Origin: Sciurus carolinensis
Lineage: Eukaryota; Chordata; Mammalia; Rodentia; Sciuridae
NCBI RefSeq assembly: GCF_902686445.1
Contig: NC_062225.1
Location: 93,174,581 to 93,238,580 of the forward strand
DNA: 64,000 nt
Direction of reading: 5' to 3'
A model generated the notes under the pieces. It made no database searches. It saw only the letters and a program-made list of their open reading frames with translations, and was not told the origin of the DNA. Of this stretch, positions 50,430-62,985 are shown piece by piece (position 1 is the first letter of the stretch; each line of letters begins with the position of its first letter). The position numbers and the translations under genes were made by a program.

Positions 50430-50935
50430 ACAGTAAAGACCAACTAAGAAATAAAATAGAGAGATGCCATTCATACTAGCAGCCAAACCTACACATGACC
50501 AAGCAAGAAGCATTAAACGCCTAAAACCTTCACGAACTTAAAAAACATAGTAGGACATGAAATCACATATGAAAAGTGAAGATACAATACTCATGGATGA
50601 GGCAATTTCTTTGTAAAGAAGTACATTGCCCCCCAATAAATCTGAGTGCAATGCTCTTCCGATGAAAATACAAGAGCGATTGTTTCTAAAATCAAGTCAT
50701 TGCCTTTTTAAAGTTGTGGAATGGCCCATTCAAGCGAATTAATATATTCATCACCTCCAATACTCATTTCTAGTGGTGAGAACCCTTAAATCCTCTCAGT
50801 GCCTTTCACAATCTGTGTTAACTCTAGTCACCGTGTTCTATGACAGGCCCCTTGGTTTACTCCTCGCTGAAGTTTTGTTTCATTTGGGCATCTTTGCACA
50901 CCCGGCTGCCATCCTGCCTCCACAATCTCCATTCT
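50430..50935 (+). mobile_element. Old L1 fragment (ORF2 piece plus 3' UTR), plus strand
   Basis: About 50,440-50,690 resembles decayed ORF2, including 'atactcatggatgaggcaatt' and 'cccaataaatctgagtgcaatgc' in the place of the conserved 'GRINIVKMA...YRFNAIP' region. About 50,690-50,935 resembles an L1M 3' UTR ('ggaatggcccattcaagcga', 'tagtggtgagaacccttaaa', 'aactctagtcaccgtgttct'). ORF2 sequence between the two is missing, so the copy has an internal deletion. Confidence 0.65.
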
Positions 50936-50944
50936 CTGTTTCTG

Positions 50945-51297
50945 TTAGTCGGCTTTCTGTCAGTATAACAACATTCCTGAGATAATCAACTTGTAAAGAG
51001 GAAAAGGTTATTTTGGCTGGTAGTTCTGGAGGTTCCAGGCCATGACTGTTTGCCTTGTGGTTTTGGGCCTGGGGTGAGGCAGCCCCTCCTGGAGCATATC
51101 ATGGAGTGAAACTGCTCACAGCTTGAATGGGAGACCAGCAGGGGAGAGAGAAGGACCAGCATGGCACCATCCCCTGTGGGGCAGGACCTCATGCCTTCAG
51201 GACCCCCAGAGTCTCACCACCTCCCAGCAGAGCCACCTCGGGGACTAAATTCCTGACACATGGGCTTTTGGGAGCCTGTCCAGATCCACACCACAGC
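50945..51297 (-). mobile_element. MaLR-type LTR relic, minus strand
   Basis: The plus strand reads ctgttagtcggctttctgtc, gaggaaaaggttattttggc, ttttgggcctggggtgaggc and, near the end, cacatgggcttttgggagcc. These are the reversed landmarks of a MaLR-like LTR related in design to the one at 47,174-47,603, which lies in the opposite orientation 3.3 kb away. Family level only, from memory. Confidence 0.55.
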
Positions 51298-51637
51298 CAA
51301 TTGTCTGAGTCCAGCTGTTTCAGATTCCACGTGCGGGCGAGCTCTGCTGGACATTCTCCTCCCGCGTCTGGCTCGTTCCCTTGCACACTGTCCTCCAGGC
51401 CCGTGCACGCTGGCACAGGTGACGAGGTTCAAGGTTGACCAGTGCTCCATTCTGGCTCTCGTCACATTTCTTTGTTCACACACGTGGGGATGGACACTTG
51501 AGTGGTTCCGCATCTTGGCGACTGAACGGTGGGGCAGTGAACACAGGAGGCAGATGTCTCTTCAACACGGTGACCACGTTTCCTTACGACGGACTCCCAG
51601 AGTGGAATCAGAAACACAGGGACATCTCTCCTTGCCC

Positions 51638-51780
51638 CTGGCAGAATGGCTATTACCAACTAGGTGAAGGTAGGACGCCCTGGCGAGCCTGCGGAGAGAA
51701 ACCCTGCAGCTGCTGCGGGAACGTAAACCAGAGCAGCCGTCGCAGGAAGTGGGCGCAGCGTCTCAGTGACACAACATCGA
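51638..51780 (+). mobile_element. Possible old L1 ORF2 3'-end relic
   Basis: The phrases cagaatggctattaccaa, ctggcgagcctgcggagaga and gaacgtaaaccagagcagcc parallel the conserved L1 ORF2 end ('...AATGGC(G/T)ATTATCAA...GGCGAGGATGTGGAGA...AAATTAGTGCAGCC'). The younger L1 in this window shows the same order at about 10,406-10,505. The match is weak and GC-shifted. Confidence 0.4.
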
Positions 51781-53931
51781 ACCTGTACAATAGGCAGACC
51801 CCACCGCAGGCAGAATCAGACTTCCAAGTTTATGGGACAAGAAATATCCAGAATGGAAAGACAATTCAAGAAGAGAGAACAGGAGGCGTTAGTCTACCAG
51901 GCATTAAAATGCTAAAAAGAGATGGGAGGAAAGCGTGTCCCGGGGACAGAACTGACCTGTGGAGCAGAGACGCGAGGCAGGTTCAGAGGTCGCCCACACC
52001 TACAGGGTTCCAGCAGAGGTCCTGCCCCGCGCGTCACATCGCTGTGGGGAGAAGAATGCTTTCTAGCTGGCCTTGGGTAGCCGGCTCAGTCCACGGAGAG
52101 CCTTGTGGGTGGACGGCGGCCTCTGAGAGACTGGGAGTGGGCTGGAGAGAACGCTGGGAGGGTAATGAAGAGACAGTGGAAATGTCTTTGGAATCTGGGG
52201 CGGGGAAGGAGTTCTTCAGCCTGAAAGGGAAGGACCCGCTGACTCCGGAGCTGCTGCTGTCACAGGGGACACTGAGCTGCGCTCTGAGGATGAGCCTCCG
52301 AGGAGGGGATCCCATCATCTGGGACGGAGCAGAGACTGCCCTCCAGGTCGCACGAGGTGGCTCTTTAGATGAGAAGGGGAAGGAGACACCGAGGACAGCA
52401 TGCAAAGAGAAGGAACTGGGACTGGAGAGGCCTGGGTGCTTGCCGGAGTAGCCTGCAGTGATGAGTCCTTCCATGATACCCCCACTGTACTTGCCATGTG
52501 GAAAAGACCAGCTGAGTCCAGTGGTTGGTAATGGGTGGATAGAAATCCCAGAACTCAGGGGGTGGGGGCACCTGGGCATGTGTGGGCCACCGTTGGCAGT
52601 AACGAGTGGAAATCAAGGATCCACAAGCTTGCGGCTCAGGAATCCCACAGAAGTGTTCAGAGAACAGAGGAAGAAGGTACTCGCAGCTACTTGGGCAGAA
52701 TTCCCAGCAGCTCCGGGATCCGGCACAGCAGTGGAGGAGCAGAGCAGCACAGTAGGGTGGCTCACGCTGGGCACAGCCTCAGCCACCATCTTGCCACCTG
52801 CAGCCACCTGGTAGCCGTGCAGAGCTCTGTTAGGGTGCTACCGACTTCGCTGATTCTTTCCTACTCTATACCATTTGCAAATAGCCAGCCCCAGGAGAAA
52901 CTGGAAAGTTGTACTCAGTGCCGAGGAGTGGAGAGGGGAACTACAGTCACCTTTCCCCAGCAGACCTGGGGACTGAGCTGGCAGGGGCCATGCAGTAGGC
53001 AAGCTGTCTCCTCTAGGGGACTGGACTGGCGGCTGACAGCAGAGAGCAGGTGGTCATAGCCTCCAGCCACAATTTCCACAGGCAAACCTCACCTGCAAAC
53101 AAGCAGCCCTTACCGAACAGGAAGTCACTGGGAGGTTCTGGGTGGGGAGGGGCGCCTGGCAACTAGAGAACCGCTTGAGAATCAGAGGGAGGTGCTAACC
53201 TCTGAGCTCAGCTTAAAACATTCCTACATACAAAGCACTTTAAAGACACAGGACGTGGCTCTCTGGGGGTGGGGAAAGGATTTGGGGGTGGAGATAGAGC
53301 ATTAAGTGGAAAAATATAAAATAAACAAGGCAGGTGTTTGCAGCGTCCTCTGGTGGCTGCTGTGCATGCTGGGTAGGTGTTTCTGCAGGGGCTGACCAGC
53401 CTCTGCCAGGGTGCCGAGTGCTGGCACAGATTTACCACCGAGAGCGTGGTCCTACTCTTCTTGACTGACAGGCCAGCTATGCTCTGTGCACTAGGGCTGG
53501 GCTTAGGGTCCACTCCTGGGGGCTCCAAAATCCATGTCTTTCCAGTAATAGAGATGATGGGTACTCAGACAACCCAAAGCACTCAGTGCCAGGGAAGCAG
53601 GAGTACAGGAGGCGGCTCAGGGGAAGGAATCGGGACACCTACTTGTGCTGGCAGGATTTCAACATGGACTTTGAAAGACTTTGAGTTGGAGAATAGGAGC
53701 ACAGAGAGCCACATGGGTGAGAGCACACAGCACAGCAGCCTGGGATGCTGGTGAAGGTATTCCCATGCCATGCATCAGGCAGGATGGGTAAGGAGTAAGG
53801 GATGGTGGCCACACAGGGCGATGGTGCGGTGTGCACAGTTTGGAAACCACTCTGGTGGCACTGTGAAGATCCCTTCCTGAGGTCGAGGCAGTGGAAGCAC
53901 AAATAAGAGGGTCCGAGGTTGAGCAGAGTGC
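51781..53931. other. Unassigned sequence, no recognisable gene
   Basis: A plus-strand frame of 338 codons ends here (51,435-52,451). It begins inside LTR/L1 relic DNA, has no recognisable domain, and is overlapped by frames on the other strand, so I treat it as chance. I recognise no repeat or exon. Confidence 0.4.
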
Positions 53932-54315
53932 GTGAAGAACCAGGTGAGAACCAGGTAAAGAACTAGGTGTGAACCAGGTGAAGAACCAGGTGTGAACCAG
54001 ATGAAGAACCAGTGAGAACCAGTGTGAACCAGGTGGAGAGCCAGGTGTGAACCAGTGTGAACCAGATGGTGAGCCAGGTGTGAACCAGGTGGATAACCAG
54101 GTGTGAACCAGATGAAGAACCAGTGTGGACCAGGTGGAGAACCAGTGTGAACCAGGTGGATAACCAGGTGTGAACCAGATGAAGAACCAGTGTGAACCAG
54201 ATGAAGAACCAGTGTGAACCAGTGTGAACCAGGTGGAGAACCAGGTGGAGAACCAGGTGGAGAACCAGGTGTGAACCAGGTGTGAATGGGTGGAGAACTA
54301 GGTGTGAACCAGGGT
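53932..54315 (+). repeat. Minisatellite with about 12-bp units (gaaccaggtgtg / gaaccaggtgga)
   Basis: Irregular head-to-tail copies of gaaccaggtgtg, gaaccaggtgga and gaaccagatgaa, with shortened gaaccagtgt forms. CAGGTG recurs many times. The minus-strand frame through it is a low-complexity run rich in P, S, G, H and W, and not a credible protein. Confidence 0.9.
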
Positions 54316-57300
54316 CTGTGCAGGGCAGCCCTCAGGAATGAGACCTTGGGACTGAGCGCAGGAGACATTTCTGCAGGCTCCTGTGGACGCTCGGCCACTC
54401 TATGAGGGGTTGGTGGGCAGCAAGAGAGGGGCCTGGTGAATCTCCTTCCTTCCATAGCTGAGAGGTCCTCTCCCACAGCCAAATGCTGGTGCCGGGGAGC
54501 ACTTCGTCTGGCAAGCGCTCCTGGAGAAACCGAGGTATGAATACGCGCTCCCGTCAGAGCCGAGGAGGCCCCAGAGGCCTGTCTGAGAGGTTTTGCTGAA
54601 CACATCCACGTCGGTGATGTCAGATGGAATCCTCCTTGGAAACCGCAGACACCAGCTGACTGTGGAGCCACCAGGCAAGCTCCAGTACCCAGGAGGGGCA
54701 CCCAGGCAGGCACCCCCTTCCACGCAGGGCTCCTGCCGTGAAAGCCAGTCCTGCCTGAGTGGGCGCCTCACTGCAGGATGGTACCGGATCTGCTCCACCA
54801 GGAGAGTGTGCTCAGGTGCGGTGCCAGCTCGGTCGAGGGGGAGGATACAGCACAACCAGCTGTGGATGGTGTTGTTTGCAGCCAGCGCTGGTTCCTTGGT
54901 ACAGCACCCTGGCACGGGCCTCTCTTGAAACATTGTTGTCAGTTCCATGAGCCTAAATGACCCTGGGGCTCTTTCAGTGGGCACAGAGGCTGCATCTCCC
55001 TGTAACCATGCATCAAACTGTGGGCTCATTTTTGGCAGGGCAGTGTCCTCCAGCGGGGGTCAGGAGGAAGAGCCCCCCGACTGGCCAAGTCCCTTTGGTG
55101 CAAGAAACTCAGCAGCGTCTGGCCCAGCGCCTGTCACGGGAGGGAGCCCCGGCTGTGCAAATGTGCCTTTCTTGGCTGTGACTCCAGGTCCCACTGAGGG
55201 GCAGTGACCCTAGTGGCCTCTGACCTCACCTCCTGTGACCTGACCTCACACTCAGATCTTTCTGGGAAAGGAGAATAACTGATGCTGACGTAGACTTGGT
55301 GTCACTCATGTTAGGAAAAGGCAAATCACAGCCCCACCGATGGCTGAGCTGGGGTGGAGGATGGGCCCATGCAGGAAAGACCCCTCCTGGCTGGAGCCAC
55401 AGACCTCTGCCCAGTGGCAGGATGGTGGTGAGGAAGATTCCGACTGACCCGTGAGGTTGACTGTCCTGGGGGCCCCCTGGTCTGGGCCCAGCCTAGCATG
55501 GAGCCTGAGGCCGCCTCAGGTTTGGGAGTCCACGCAGCTTTGCTCAGTTGACTGTGGTCTGAGGAGGGGCCCAGAGGGCAGGGTTGGGGCCTGACAGAGT
55601 GCTGGGGACAGTGCAGGGTGCGCTTCCCAGATAAGCTGGCTGATCTGCAAAGGCCGGTTGGACTCCCAGGTCTCGACATACTCCGGAATCTGCTCTGGGG
55701 ATCAACTGGGCAGAGACCTGGTTGTGGGCCCCGGCACTCACACTGACTCCTGCAGGCATGGAGGCTGGTCTTGCTGCTCTTCACGCATGTTCTGGGTGGG
55801 GAGGACACAGAATTTGGTGGCTGGAGGCGACCACACAGCCCTGGGATTAAAGCTGGCTCTGTGTCCGGGTGGAGGCTGAAGGCTGGGCCTTTGGGAGGCC
55901 AGTGCTCTTGGAGGCTGACTCCCAAGTCATGCTCCCAGTGAAGCAGTATCTCTCAGGGACTGGGTCCAGGCCACGTAGCTCCTGCTCTGGACCAGGTGCT
56001 CTCCAGACAGCCAAGCAGCCCAGAGTCATGCTGGGGCAGGGTGGGGCTGGAGGGCAGGGGCTTGAGCGTTCCCACAGTTGACTGACCCACTGCCCCTGTT
56101 CGCTGAGCAGCGGGAGCAAGTCACACGCTTCTGGACCAGTTTCTTCGTTAATCGAAGGGTTTCGTGGAGAACAGATGAAAAAAATGCATGTGAGAGATGC
56201 AGTTCGTAAAATATGCAGCGGAAAGGTGGTTTTTAGGCCCCTTTGCCCTGGGCTCTCCTGCCCAGACCTGGTCTGCACCGAGGCCCCTCGCAGTGCGTCT
56301 TGAATCCCATCTGCTCTGCGGAGCCTTGGACTGGAGCTGCAGGACCTTCGGAAGCCGTCAGCCTGGGGCGGGTGAGGCTGCACCTAAATCATCCGGGGCG
56401 GCTCTGTGCGGGCTTTCAAGTCTTCCTGCATAATCAGCTCCTTGTCCCTGGCCTTCCTGAAGAGCCAGTGCTTTAACCCTTGCAGTGGGAAAGTGCTGCC
56501 TGAAGTCTCGCCTTCTGTGCCTGGCAGCCCCTCCTGGCATCCTGCTCTGCTGGCTCTCGCAGGGCCGGGTGAGGTTCCCACGTGCCGCTCCTCCCTGGTA
56601 GTGGGGCTCCCAACAGCTTTGGGGCATTGGGGTTCACACTGGCTTCCCACTTGTTCCAGCTTGTCCTGACACCCGCACATCTTCACATAGAGACAGTCCC
56701 ATTTTTGTGCCCTGGGGACTGTAAAATGGATTTTTATCTGAGAACCTCCTTGATGGTTTCCCAATGCCCCAGAATTCCCCTGCGTGGAGGCTGCCGGTCC
56801 TGGTGGGATGGCTTGGCGGGACGCCCAGTTCTGGGGGCCTTGACCAGTTTCTAGTCATCTGTGGCCAAGTGGCCCCTCCACACCCAGGTAGCCAGGGTGT
56901 CTCACTAGTTCTGAGAACACGGTGGGGGCCCTTGCAATGCACCACTTGTGCAAATCCATTCAAGTGATCATTCAAATGATTTAGCACGCACAGGGTCAGC
57001 CTTCCCGGAGCAAGTCCTGTTTTTAATGTGCCTGTCTGAGTGACTTCATTAGGTTGCAGTGTTAAAGAGAAGTGTATACTGATGCATAACTTATACAAAT
57101 GTATGCAAATGATGTGCCTGAAAGAGCCCAGAGTGAAATTCCTTGGAGATTCCCCTGAATTCCTCCGCTGTGTGGATCAGCTGTTGTCATCACAAAGAGC
57201 CGCAGCAGACAGCAGGGGCAGGAGTGCCACAGAGGCTAACGGGAGCGGGGGGCGGCAGCAACACCCAGAAAGCTCTTCCAGTTGGAGCAGGGTCTCGCCC

Positions 57301-58449
57301 CGGGCTGGCTGCTCAGTAACGTCCCCCACTGCGCTGGGTTTGCAGCAGCTGCCTGCTGCTCAGAATACAAATCAGCTCTCAACTTTTGAACCCCTTTTGG
57401 TAGGAAAAGGAAAAATATCACAAAAAGAAGCCAATTCCATGCCGAGTCAAGGGATGGTTTGATTTCTTTACAGGGAGGGAGATTGGGAGAAGGGCCAGGC
57501 GAAGCCACCGGCTCCGCTCAGACTAGCCCCTCGGGCGGACGGGGAGTGCCAGTCGGTGCCAGGCACAGCTGGGGGCTGCTCTTAACCACACACGGGGCCA
57601 GATGAGGAGTGGTCCCTCCCTGGGGAAAGCAGCAAGGTTTCACTGGATCCTTAAGAGGCTCCCGTCATCTCTGGCCAAGGCCACGAGAGGCGTCTCCCTT
57701 TCCCCTTCCTCTGCTGCTCAGCCCCCTTCCCGGCCACGAGGGGCCTTCTGCACCTCCTGCTCCACAGAGCCAGGTGGGATAAGGGGCGGGATCACATGGT
57801 GTGAGGTCCAGGAGGAGCACTGCACCAGCCCTTTCTGCTGTCCAGAAAGGCCGCTTCCTGGGAGGAGGGCACTCATTGGCCTTGGGGCCTCTCGGGTCAC
57901 CTGGGACCCTGAGCACAGACGCCTGACCTGAATGTGAGAGGCACTTTGTGGGCGGCACTCGGGCCTCCTTCACTGAGGGTCCCTGGGCCTCGATGGGTTG
58001 ATGGCCAGTTTGGATGTGACCTTGGCCACTGCCCCTTGCCTGTGCTTCCTGAAGTGCGCTGCCCTCTTGCCCTGGCCGCACTGGCACCTTGTGCTGCTCT
58101 TGGAGCTGACCTCTGGAGGAACCTGTCACTCGCTAGACCCAGAGCAGCTGCCAGGTCCTGTGGAGTCTGGAGCTGCCCAGCTGGGTCAGCTCCGGCCTCA
58201 GGCCTCTGCTTTGCTGGTGTGTGGCAGCCCCTTCCTCCTGAGACTCAGAACCCTCCAGGTCCTCCAAGCCGCCAGCTGGGTAAGACTCCGCTGGGGCCTC
58301 TTCCTTCCTTCCTCCCTCTGCTCTGGGTTTGTCTGCCTCTGTGCCCCACATTCCCACACCCACAGATCCCTATGGGACAGAGATTGCTTCCTTTTGTATT
58401 TCACAGTAGATGATTCGCACCTGACGTAGACAGTAACCAGCATGTGAGG
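54316..58449. other. Unassigned GC-rich sequence, no recognisable gene
   Basis: About 4 kb of mostly GC-rich DNA with many overlapping open frames on both strands (up to about 210 codons) but no domain, family or exon I recognise. A more AT-rich stretch at about 56,940-57,140 holds no identifiable element. Confidence 0.4.
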
Positions 58450-58925
58450 TTCTGCCCCTTATCCGTGGTCTCACCTTCAAGTTTCTGTTACCCAATGTCA
58501 ATGGCAGTCTGAAAATATTATGTGGAAATCCCAGAAGTAAGCAATTCCTAAATTTTAGGTGCACATTGATCTGAGCAGCAGGATGAAATCTTGATCTGTT
58601 CCACTCTGTCCTGCTGGGATGTGGAGCATCGTCTTGTCCTGAGTATCCACTCTCTATATACTACCCACCCGTGAGTCACTTAGTAGCAATTCAATTATCA
58701 GAGTAACTGTTGGGTGCTGTAGTTCACTCAGCGAGGTTCCAAAGCCTAAGGGCAGGAATGCTGGCAATCTGGATGTTCCACAGAGAAGCTGCAAAATATC
58801 TCAGTTTAATAAGGAAAAAGATCATGTGCTGAGGTTGCTAAGGTTTATGGTAACGTGCTGCTATCATCTTACTGTGCCTACCTTATAAATCTAACTTTAT
58901 CACGGTAAGTACATACAGGAAAGTC
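58450..58925 (+). mobile_element. Tigger-like DNA transposon relic (TcMar type)
   Basis: The sequence follows a known mammalian Tigger-class non-autonomous element: ccttatccgtggtctcacct, ttctgttacccaatgtcaat, gtctgaaaatattatgtgga, gagtcacttagtagcaattc, and near the end ttataaatctaactttatca with tacatacagga. The order and spacing fit one insertion. Subfamily not assigned. No transposase frame remains. Confidence 0.62.
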
Positions 58926-60559
58926 AGGTGCACCTAGGACTTGGCTTTGTGCTGGGTGGGCACACCAGGGGTCCCTCTCAGGGGCGGAGTCACTGTATTT
59001 GAGTCCCATCGTGTCCTCAGTCTTTCCCGACATGACCTCAGTTCTGCTACAGCCCTCTCAGGGGCTCTCTGTGGTCTCAGAGCCGGGAATGGCCTGCAGG
59101 GTCTGAGCCCAGCTCTCTTCCTTCACTCTGCCGACATCGTCCAGCGCCTTCCGTGTCCCGGCACTGTGCTGCAACTGAGCACGTCTGTCTGATGCTTGGC
59201 CCTCTTCCCAGTGGACACCAGGAGGGGCCTGTGGTTTCCAGCTACCTCCATGGACTGCAGAGGCTCCTGAGGCTGTGCCATGTGGGGGACAGAAGGTGGC
59301 CGACACCACACAGCCCGGCACAGCCACCTGCCAGCGGGGCCATGAGGACACTGGCTCAGGCAGGCATTGGTCATGGGCGATGACTCAGCTGGGGTGACGT
59401 CAGACGTGACTCAGACTCTGCTGACATCCGGTGAGCTAGACCCAGCAGCTGCCACAGTGGATGCTGGTGTGTGTCACATGGAAGCCCCTGGTGCAGGGAG
59501 GTGACCTGGGCCATCCGGAGACCGAGCTGAGAGACACGCGTGTGCAGGGCACAGCTCCCCAGGAGGGGCTGGGAGGCAGGGATGATTAAAAATGGGCCCC
59601 CTGGCTGGCCTTGGAGGGTGGGCCCTGTGATTACCCCATTAGCGTCCTGAGTCCCAGCACTGAGCGGAGAGCTGGGCAGGGAGGGTGGCAGGGCCAGCCT
59701 GCTGGGAGACCTCTCAACTGGTCCACTCGCCCTCCTGGTCCTGGGTGTATGGAGGGCCCTGGACACCGAGGCTGGGCAGCTGCTGGCAGACAGGGTCCTC
59801 AGAGGAGGCTGCAAGAGGGACAGTGAGGAGAGGAGGAAACAGGAGGCTCTGAAGATCATGGCAGGAGGAGAGCCCTGGGTGGGCCGGTGGCGAGCTGTCC
59901 TGAGGCGTGGGAGGTGGTCCAGCCATGGTGGCCCAGCTGAGGGAGGACCCCGCAGGCAGAGCAGCAGTGTCTGGAGGGGGCCCTGCGCCCTGCCTCGTGG
60001 CCCTGCTCCCACGGTGGCCCCGAGCCAGGCACTATCTCCTGCCCATGGGGCGCACTGGAGGCTCCAGGGGACACGCTGTCCAGCTGTCCAGCTCCCCAGA
60101 GCTTGGGCAGGACCTGACCTGGCCTGGGGGCCACTCTTCCCACTGGGTCCCACCCACGGAGCATCAGTGACGTCCCGGACGCTGGCAGGACCCATTCACA
60201 CTCTCAGGGCCCTTTCCCAGAGAAAGAAGCTCCCCTGGCGGCACCAACATTCTAAGGGAAGGCCACTGTTTTCTGGGACACTGGTGACAATGTCTTTGTG
60301 GAGTGAGGGTGAGTGAAAGATTCTGTGGTGAACCACAGCCTGGCCTTAGCCTTGCCCCATGCTGAGTGCTGGGTGCTAGGTCTCTACAGCTGTGACATCT
60401 GTGACATCTGTGACATCTGACACCGCGCACTGGGCAGACCCACCCCTGCAGCCAGGGGCCATAGGCTGTGAGTGCATGGGACCCTCAGGGAGCCCGGGGC
60501 CCTGTGTAGACTGTGGTCAGTGGGCTGACCCACTGTCTGCGGCCCTGCTCTAGGTGGGT
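58926..60559. other. Unassigned GC-rich sequence
   Basis: It includes a 274-codon minus-strand frame (59,371-60,195) in very GC-rich DNA, overlapped by frames of 70-152 codons on the plus strand and showing no known domain. I treat it as non-coding. A 9-bp repeat is listed separately. Confidence 0.4.
60392..60418 (+). repeat. 9-bp tandem repeat, three copies
   Basis: gtgacatct repeated three times in perfect tandem. Confidence 0.9.
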
Positions 60560-60564
60560 CTGAG

Positions 60565-60930
60565 TGCCCGGGGTTCACGTGTTGGAAGGCTGGTCCCGTG
60601 TGGTGATGGGAGGGGTGGAGCCTTTAAGAGGCGGGTTAGTGGGAGGTCATAGGGCCCCTGGTCGTTTTCTCAGAAGGGCTTCAGGTATTATCGCAGGGCC
60701 TAAGCTAGTTTTCTGGAGGAGGTTGTTGCAAGACCCCCTGCCCCTCCTGACTCACCTTGTGGTCTCTCCCTCTCAGACTCCTGCCACGAGTCCATCTGCT
60801 AGGGAGCAATGTCACCAAGGGGGCCCTTGCCACAGCCTGTGCCCTGCTGTTTGGCTGAATATACCTTCCCTTTTATAAGTCACCTGGCTTCAGGTATTTC
60901 ATTATAGTAATGGAAAATGGACTAAGACTC
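60565..60930 (+). mobile_element. MLT1-type LTR relic (ERVL-MaLR)
   Basis: The start resembles MLT1 (cacgtgttggaaggctggtc, gtggagcctttaagaggc, gtgggaggtcatagggccc). The 3' end is clear: ttcccttttataagtcacct, ggcttcaggtatttcattat, agtaatggaaaatggactaa. These match the polyadenylation-to-end segment of MaLR LTRs, which terminate in '...ACGGACTAAGACA'. The order is correct for a single plus-strand solo LTR. Confidence 0.72.
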
Positions 60931-62829
60931 CGACTCCTGGACTAAGCACTCACTATTCCTTCTAGTTGGTTGGACCAACTAGACTCTAATATAAAATTTG
61001 AGATTTTATATCAGAGATCTGCAGAGATTCTGATAAACATTGACTCTATGCTTAACATATAATAGCCCTTCAAAATAGTGGCTGCCCATCTCCCTGACCC
61101 AGTTAAAAAATCTGTCCCCTGAGTTCAAAAGTCGACAAAGGTAGCTTGGTGGAAACAAAAGATGGGCCTAGTCTTTGGGACAATAGAAGGAACACAGCTC
61201 TAGGGCCAGGTGCCGTTCTGAAGTGTCGCATTGCTTTGCTCAGGGGATTGAGAGTCATGGAAGCATTAACCCAACAAGACTGGGCATCACAGCAAGTATG
61301 AACCTGGACCAATGGCCCAGGGGACGCTCATTGTGGGTGTGGGTTTTCCCTTCCAGTTGCTATAACCAGCTGAATGCTTCGCTGGGTGACCCCAAATAAG
61401 ATGAGGACAGTAGCCAGGTTGAGAAGCATGGTTGAGATAAGGTGGAGACGTCAGTCTTGAGCCTTCAGAGCTCAGTGTGCCGCTGGCCCCTCGTGCCGGA
61501 CGGGGACTGGCTGCTTTAGTCCAGCCTGGCAGCTCCAAGTGTGGAAGCCACGAGCCACACCCCTTGACGTGGTCGTTGGTGCTGCTGTTCTGTGGGCCTG
61601 GGCCAAGTGGGGGTCTGCCGAGCGTTGGGCCCTGGAAGTACTGGCTGCCCTTTGGTGTCATGGTGGCTATTGTGACTGCGGCCACCATGGTGACACTTCT
61701 ACTGGCTTTGGTGGGTCTCCCTTTCACCGTCAGCCCTCGACCCCTCTCTGTTGTTGCTCTCACGCCTCAGAGTCCTTTCCTAGGGTGCAACCTGGGTCGC
61801 TCTTGTGCTGTTCTGCAGGCAGGACCTGGAGTGCCCGGGGCCTGCTGCAGCGTCCCTGGCAACCCGTTTTGTAGGCTCAGCGTGGCGCGGTTCCTGGTCC
61901 CTCCACGCCCCATCGCCTCTGTTGGTAATAGTCGTGTTCCAGTTTATTTGACAAGTGTGTCCTGAGCCCCTCTGTGTCCCAGAGACGGTCTAGCGCTGAG
62001 AGCACAGGTGAGAACAGAGCACACACCTGGCTCAGGGAGCCACCCCGGGGAGGGAGGGGAGGATGGGACCGTGAGCGAGGGGCGCCGCGTGGTGCCTGCG
62101 TTGGACAGTGAGGAGCGTGGAGGCGGAGGAGGGAGGCTGTGGAGGGGAACCTGGCTGTGGGGGCCGCCTTGGAGGGCGGCCCTGGGGGGACACTACCTGG
62201 CAGCGACCGCGCCTTGCTGGTGTCTGAGGACACGGAGGCGCTGTGGCAGGGGTGTGCTGTCCTGTGCAGGACTTGGAGCCTGCCTGCCCACAGGAGCACT
62301 AGGCCGGGGGAAACCAGCGGGCAATGGTAGGCCAGGTCATGGGCACCTGAGGACCCGAGGGGGCAGAGAGCCAGCATGAGCAGGGCCACGGCTCCGCCTG
62401 ACTCTTGTTTTATGAGCTGTTATTCAGAGCGACTGACCCTCTGGCTTAGTGGAAAGTGCGATTTTGACTCACGCAGTCTTAACTTGACACCAGCCTCCTG
62501 GGGCGCTGCCTCTGGGGACGCAGGGATCCAGGCGTGGCCTGCGCGACCCTGAGGCTGAAGTTTGGGGTCTCAGAGTTCCTGCACGGGGAGATGTGGAGGA
62601 GGAGAAATGCTCTCAGTGACACAGGGACCCTGTCTGTTGGCAGGATGTCACGAGCCCCAGTGTGACTGCAAGGGAGGCTGGGAAATGCGGTCCTCCCTGG
62701 GCCTGGGTGAGGGAGGCATGCCACGCGCTGTCGCCTGCCCTGACTCAGCTGCTGCCTTGGGAATCAGAACCCCCAGGTTCCCTCGAGACCACACGCTGGC
62801 CAGCGGGTGCCCCTGGCTCTGCTCAAGGA
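60931..62829. other. Unassigned sequence, mostly GC-rich
   Basis: No gene recognised. At about 61,938-62,010 the words 'gtgtcctgagcccctctgtg' and 'agcgctgagagcacag' faintly recall an L2-like 3' end ('...TTGAGCACCTACTGTGTGCC...GGCACTGTGCTAGGCGCTGG...'), too weak for a firm call. Open frames overlap on both strands without recognisable content. Confidence 0.4.
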
Positions 62830-62985
62830 CACCGACTTCAAACCATGGTGAAGAGGTCGGTGGCCCTCTGAGGTTCCCGCCTCACAGATGGAGAAGTGGA
62901 ACTCTGAGGTGCCGCTGACCTGCCAGAGGCACAGGCAATGAGGGGCAGGGCCAGGACCTGCGTCCTCGCCCAGCTGGCCCCCCAC
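62830..62985 (+). mobile_element. MIR-type SINE relic
   Basis: cctcacagatggagaagtgg, then gacctgccagaggcacaggc, aatgaggggcagggccagg and acctgcgtc follow the MIR tail order (ttttacagatgaggaaactg, gacttgcccaaggtcacac, gtggcagagctggga, acccaggtctg). Diverged, with a small deletion. Confidence 0.55.

Noticed and set aside
51435..52451. 338-codon plus-strand frame
   Set aside because: It starts next to LTR and L1 relics, has no recognisable domain, and is overlapped by frames on the other strand. A chance frame is more likely.
53775..54713. 312-codon minus-strand frame with P/S/G/H/W-rich repeats
   Set aside because: The repetitive part is only the translation of the 12-bp minisatellite.
59371..60195. 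274-codon minus-strand frame
   Set aside because: Very GC-rich DNA with several overlapping frames on both strands. No known domain or exon pattern.
61938..62010. Possible L2 3'-end relic
   Set aside because: The match is limited to two short phrases and cannot be separated from chance without an alignment.
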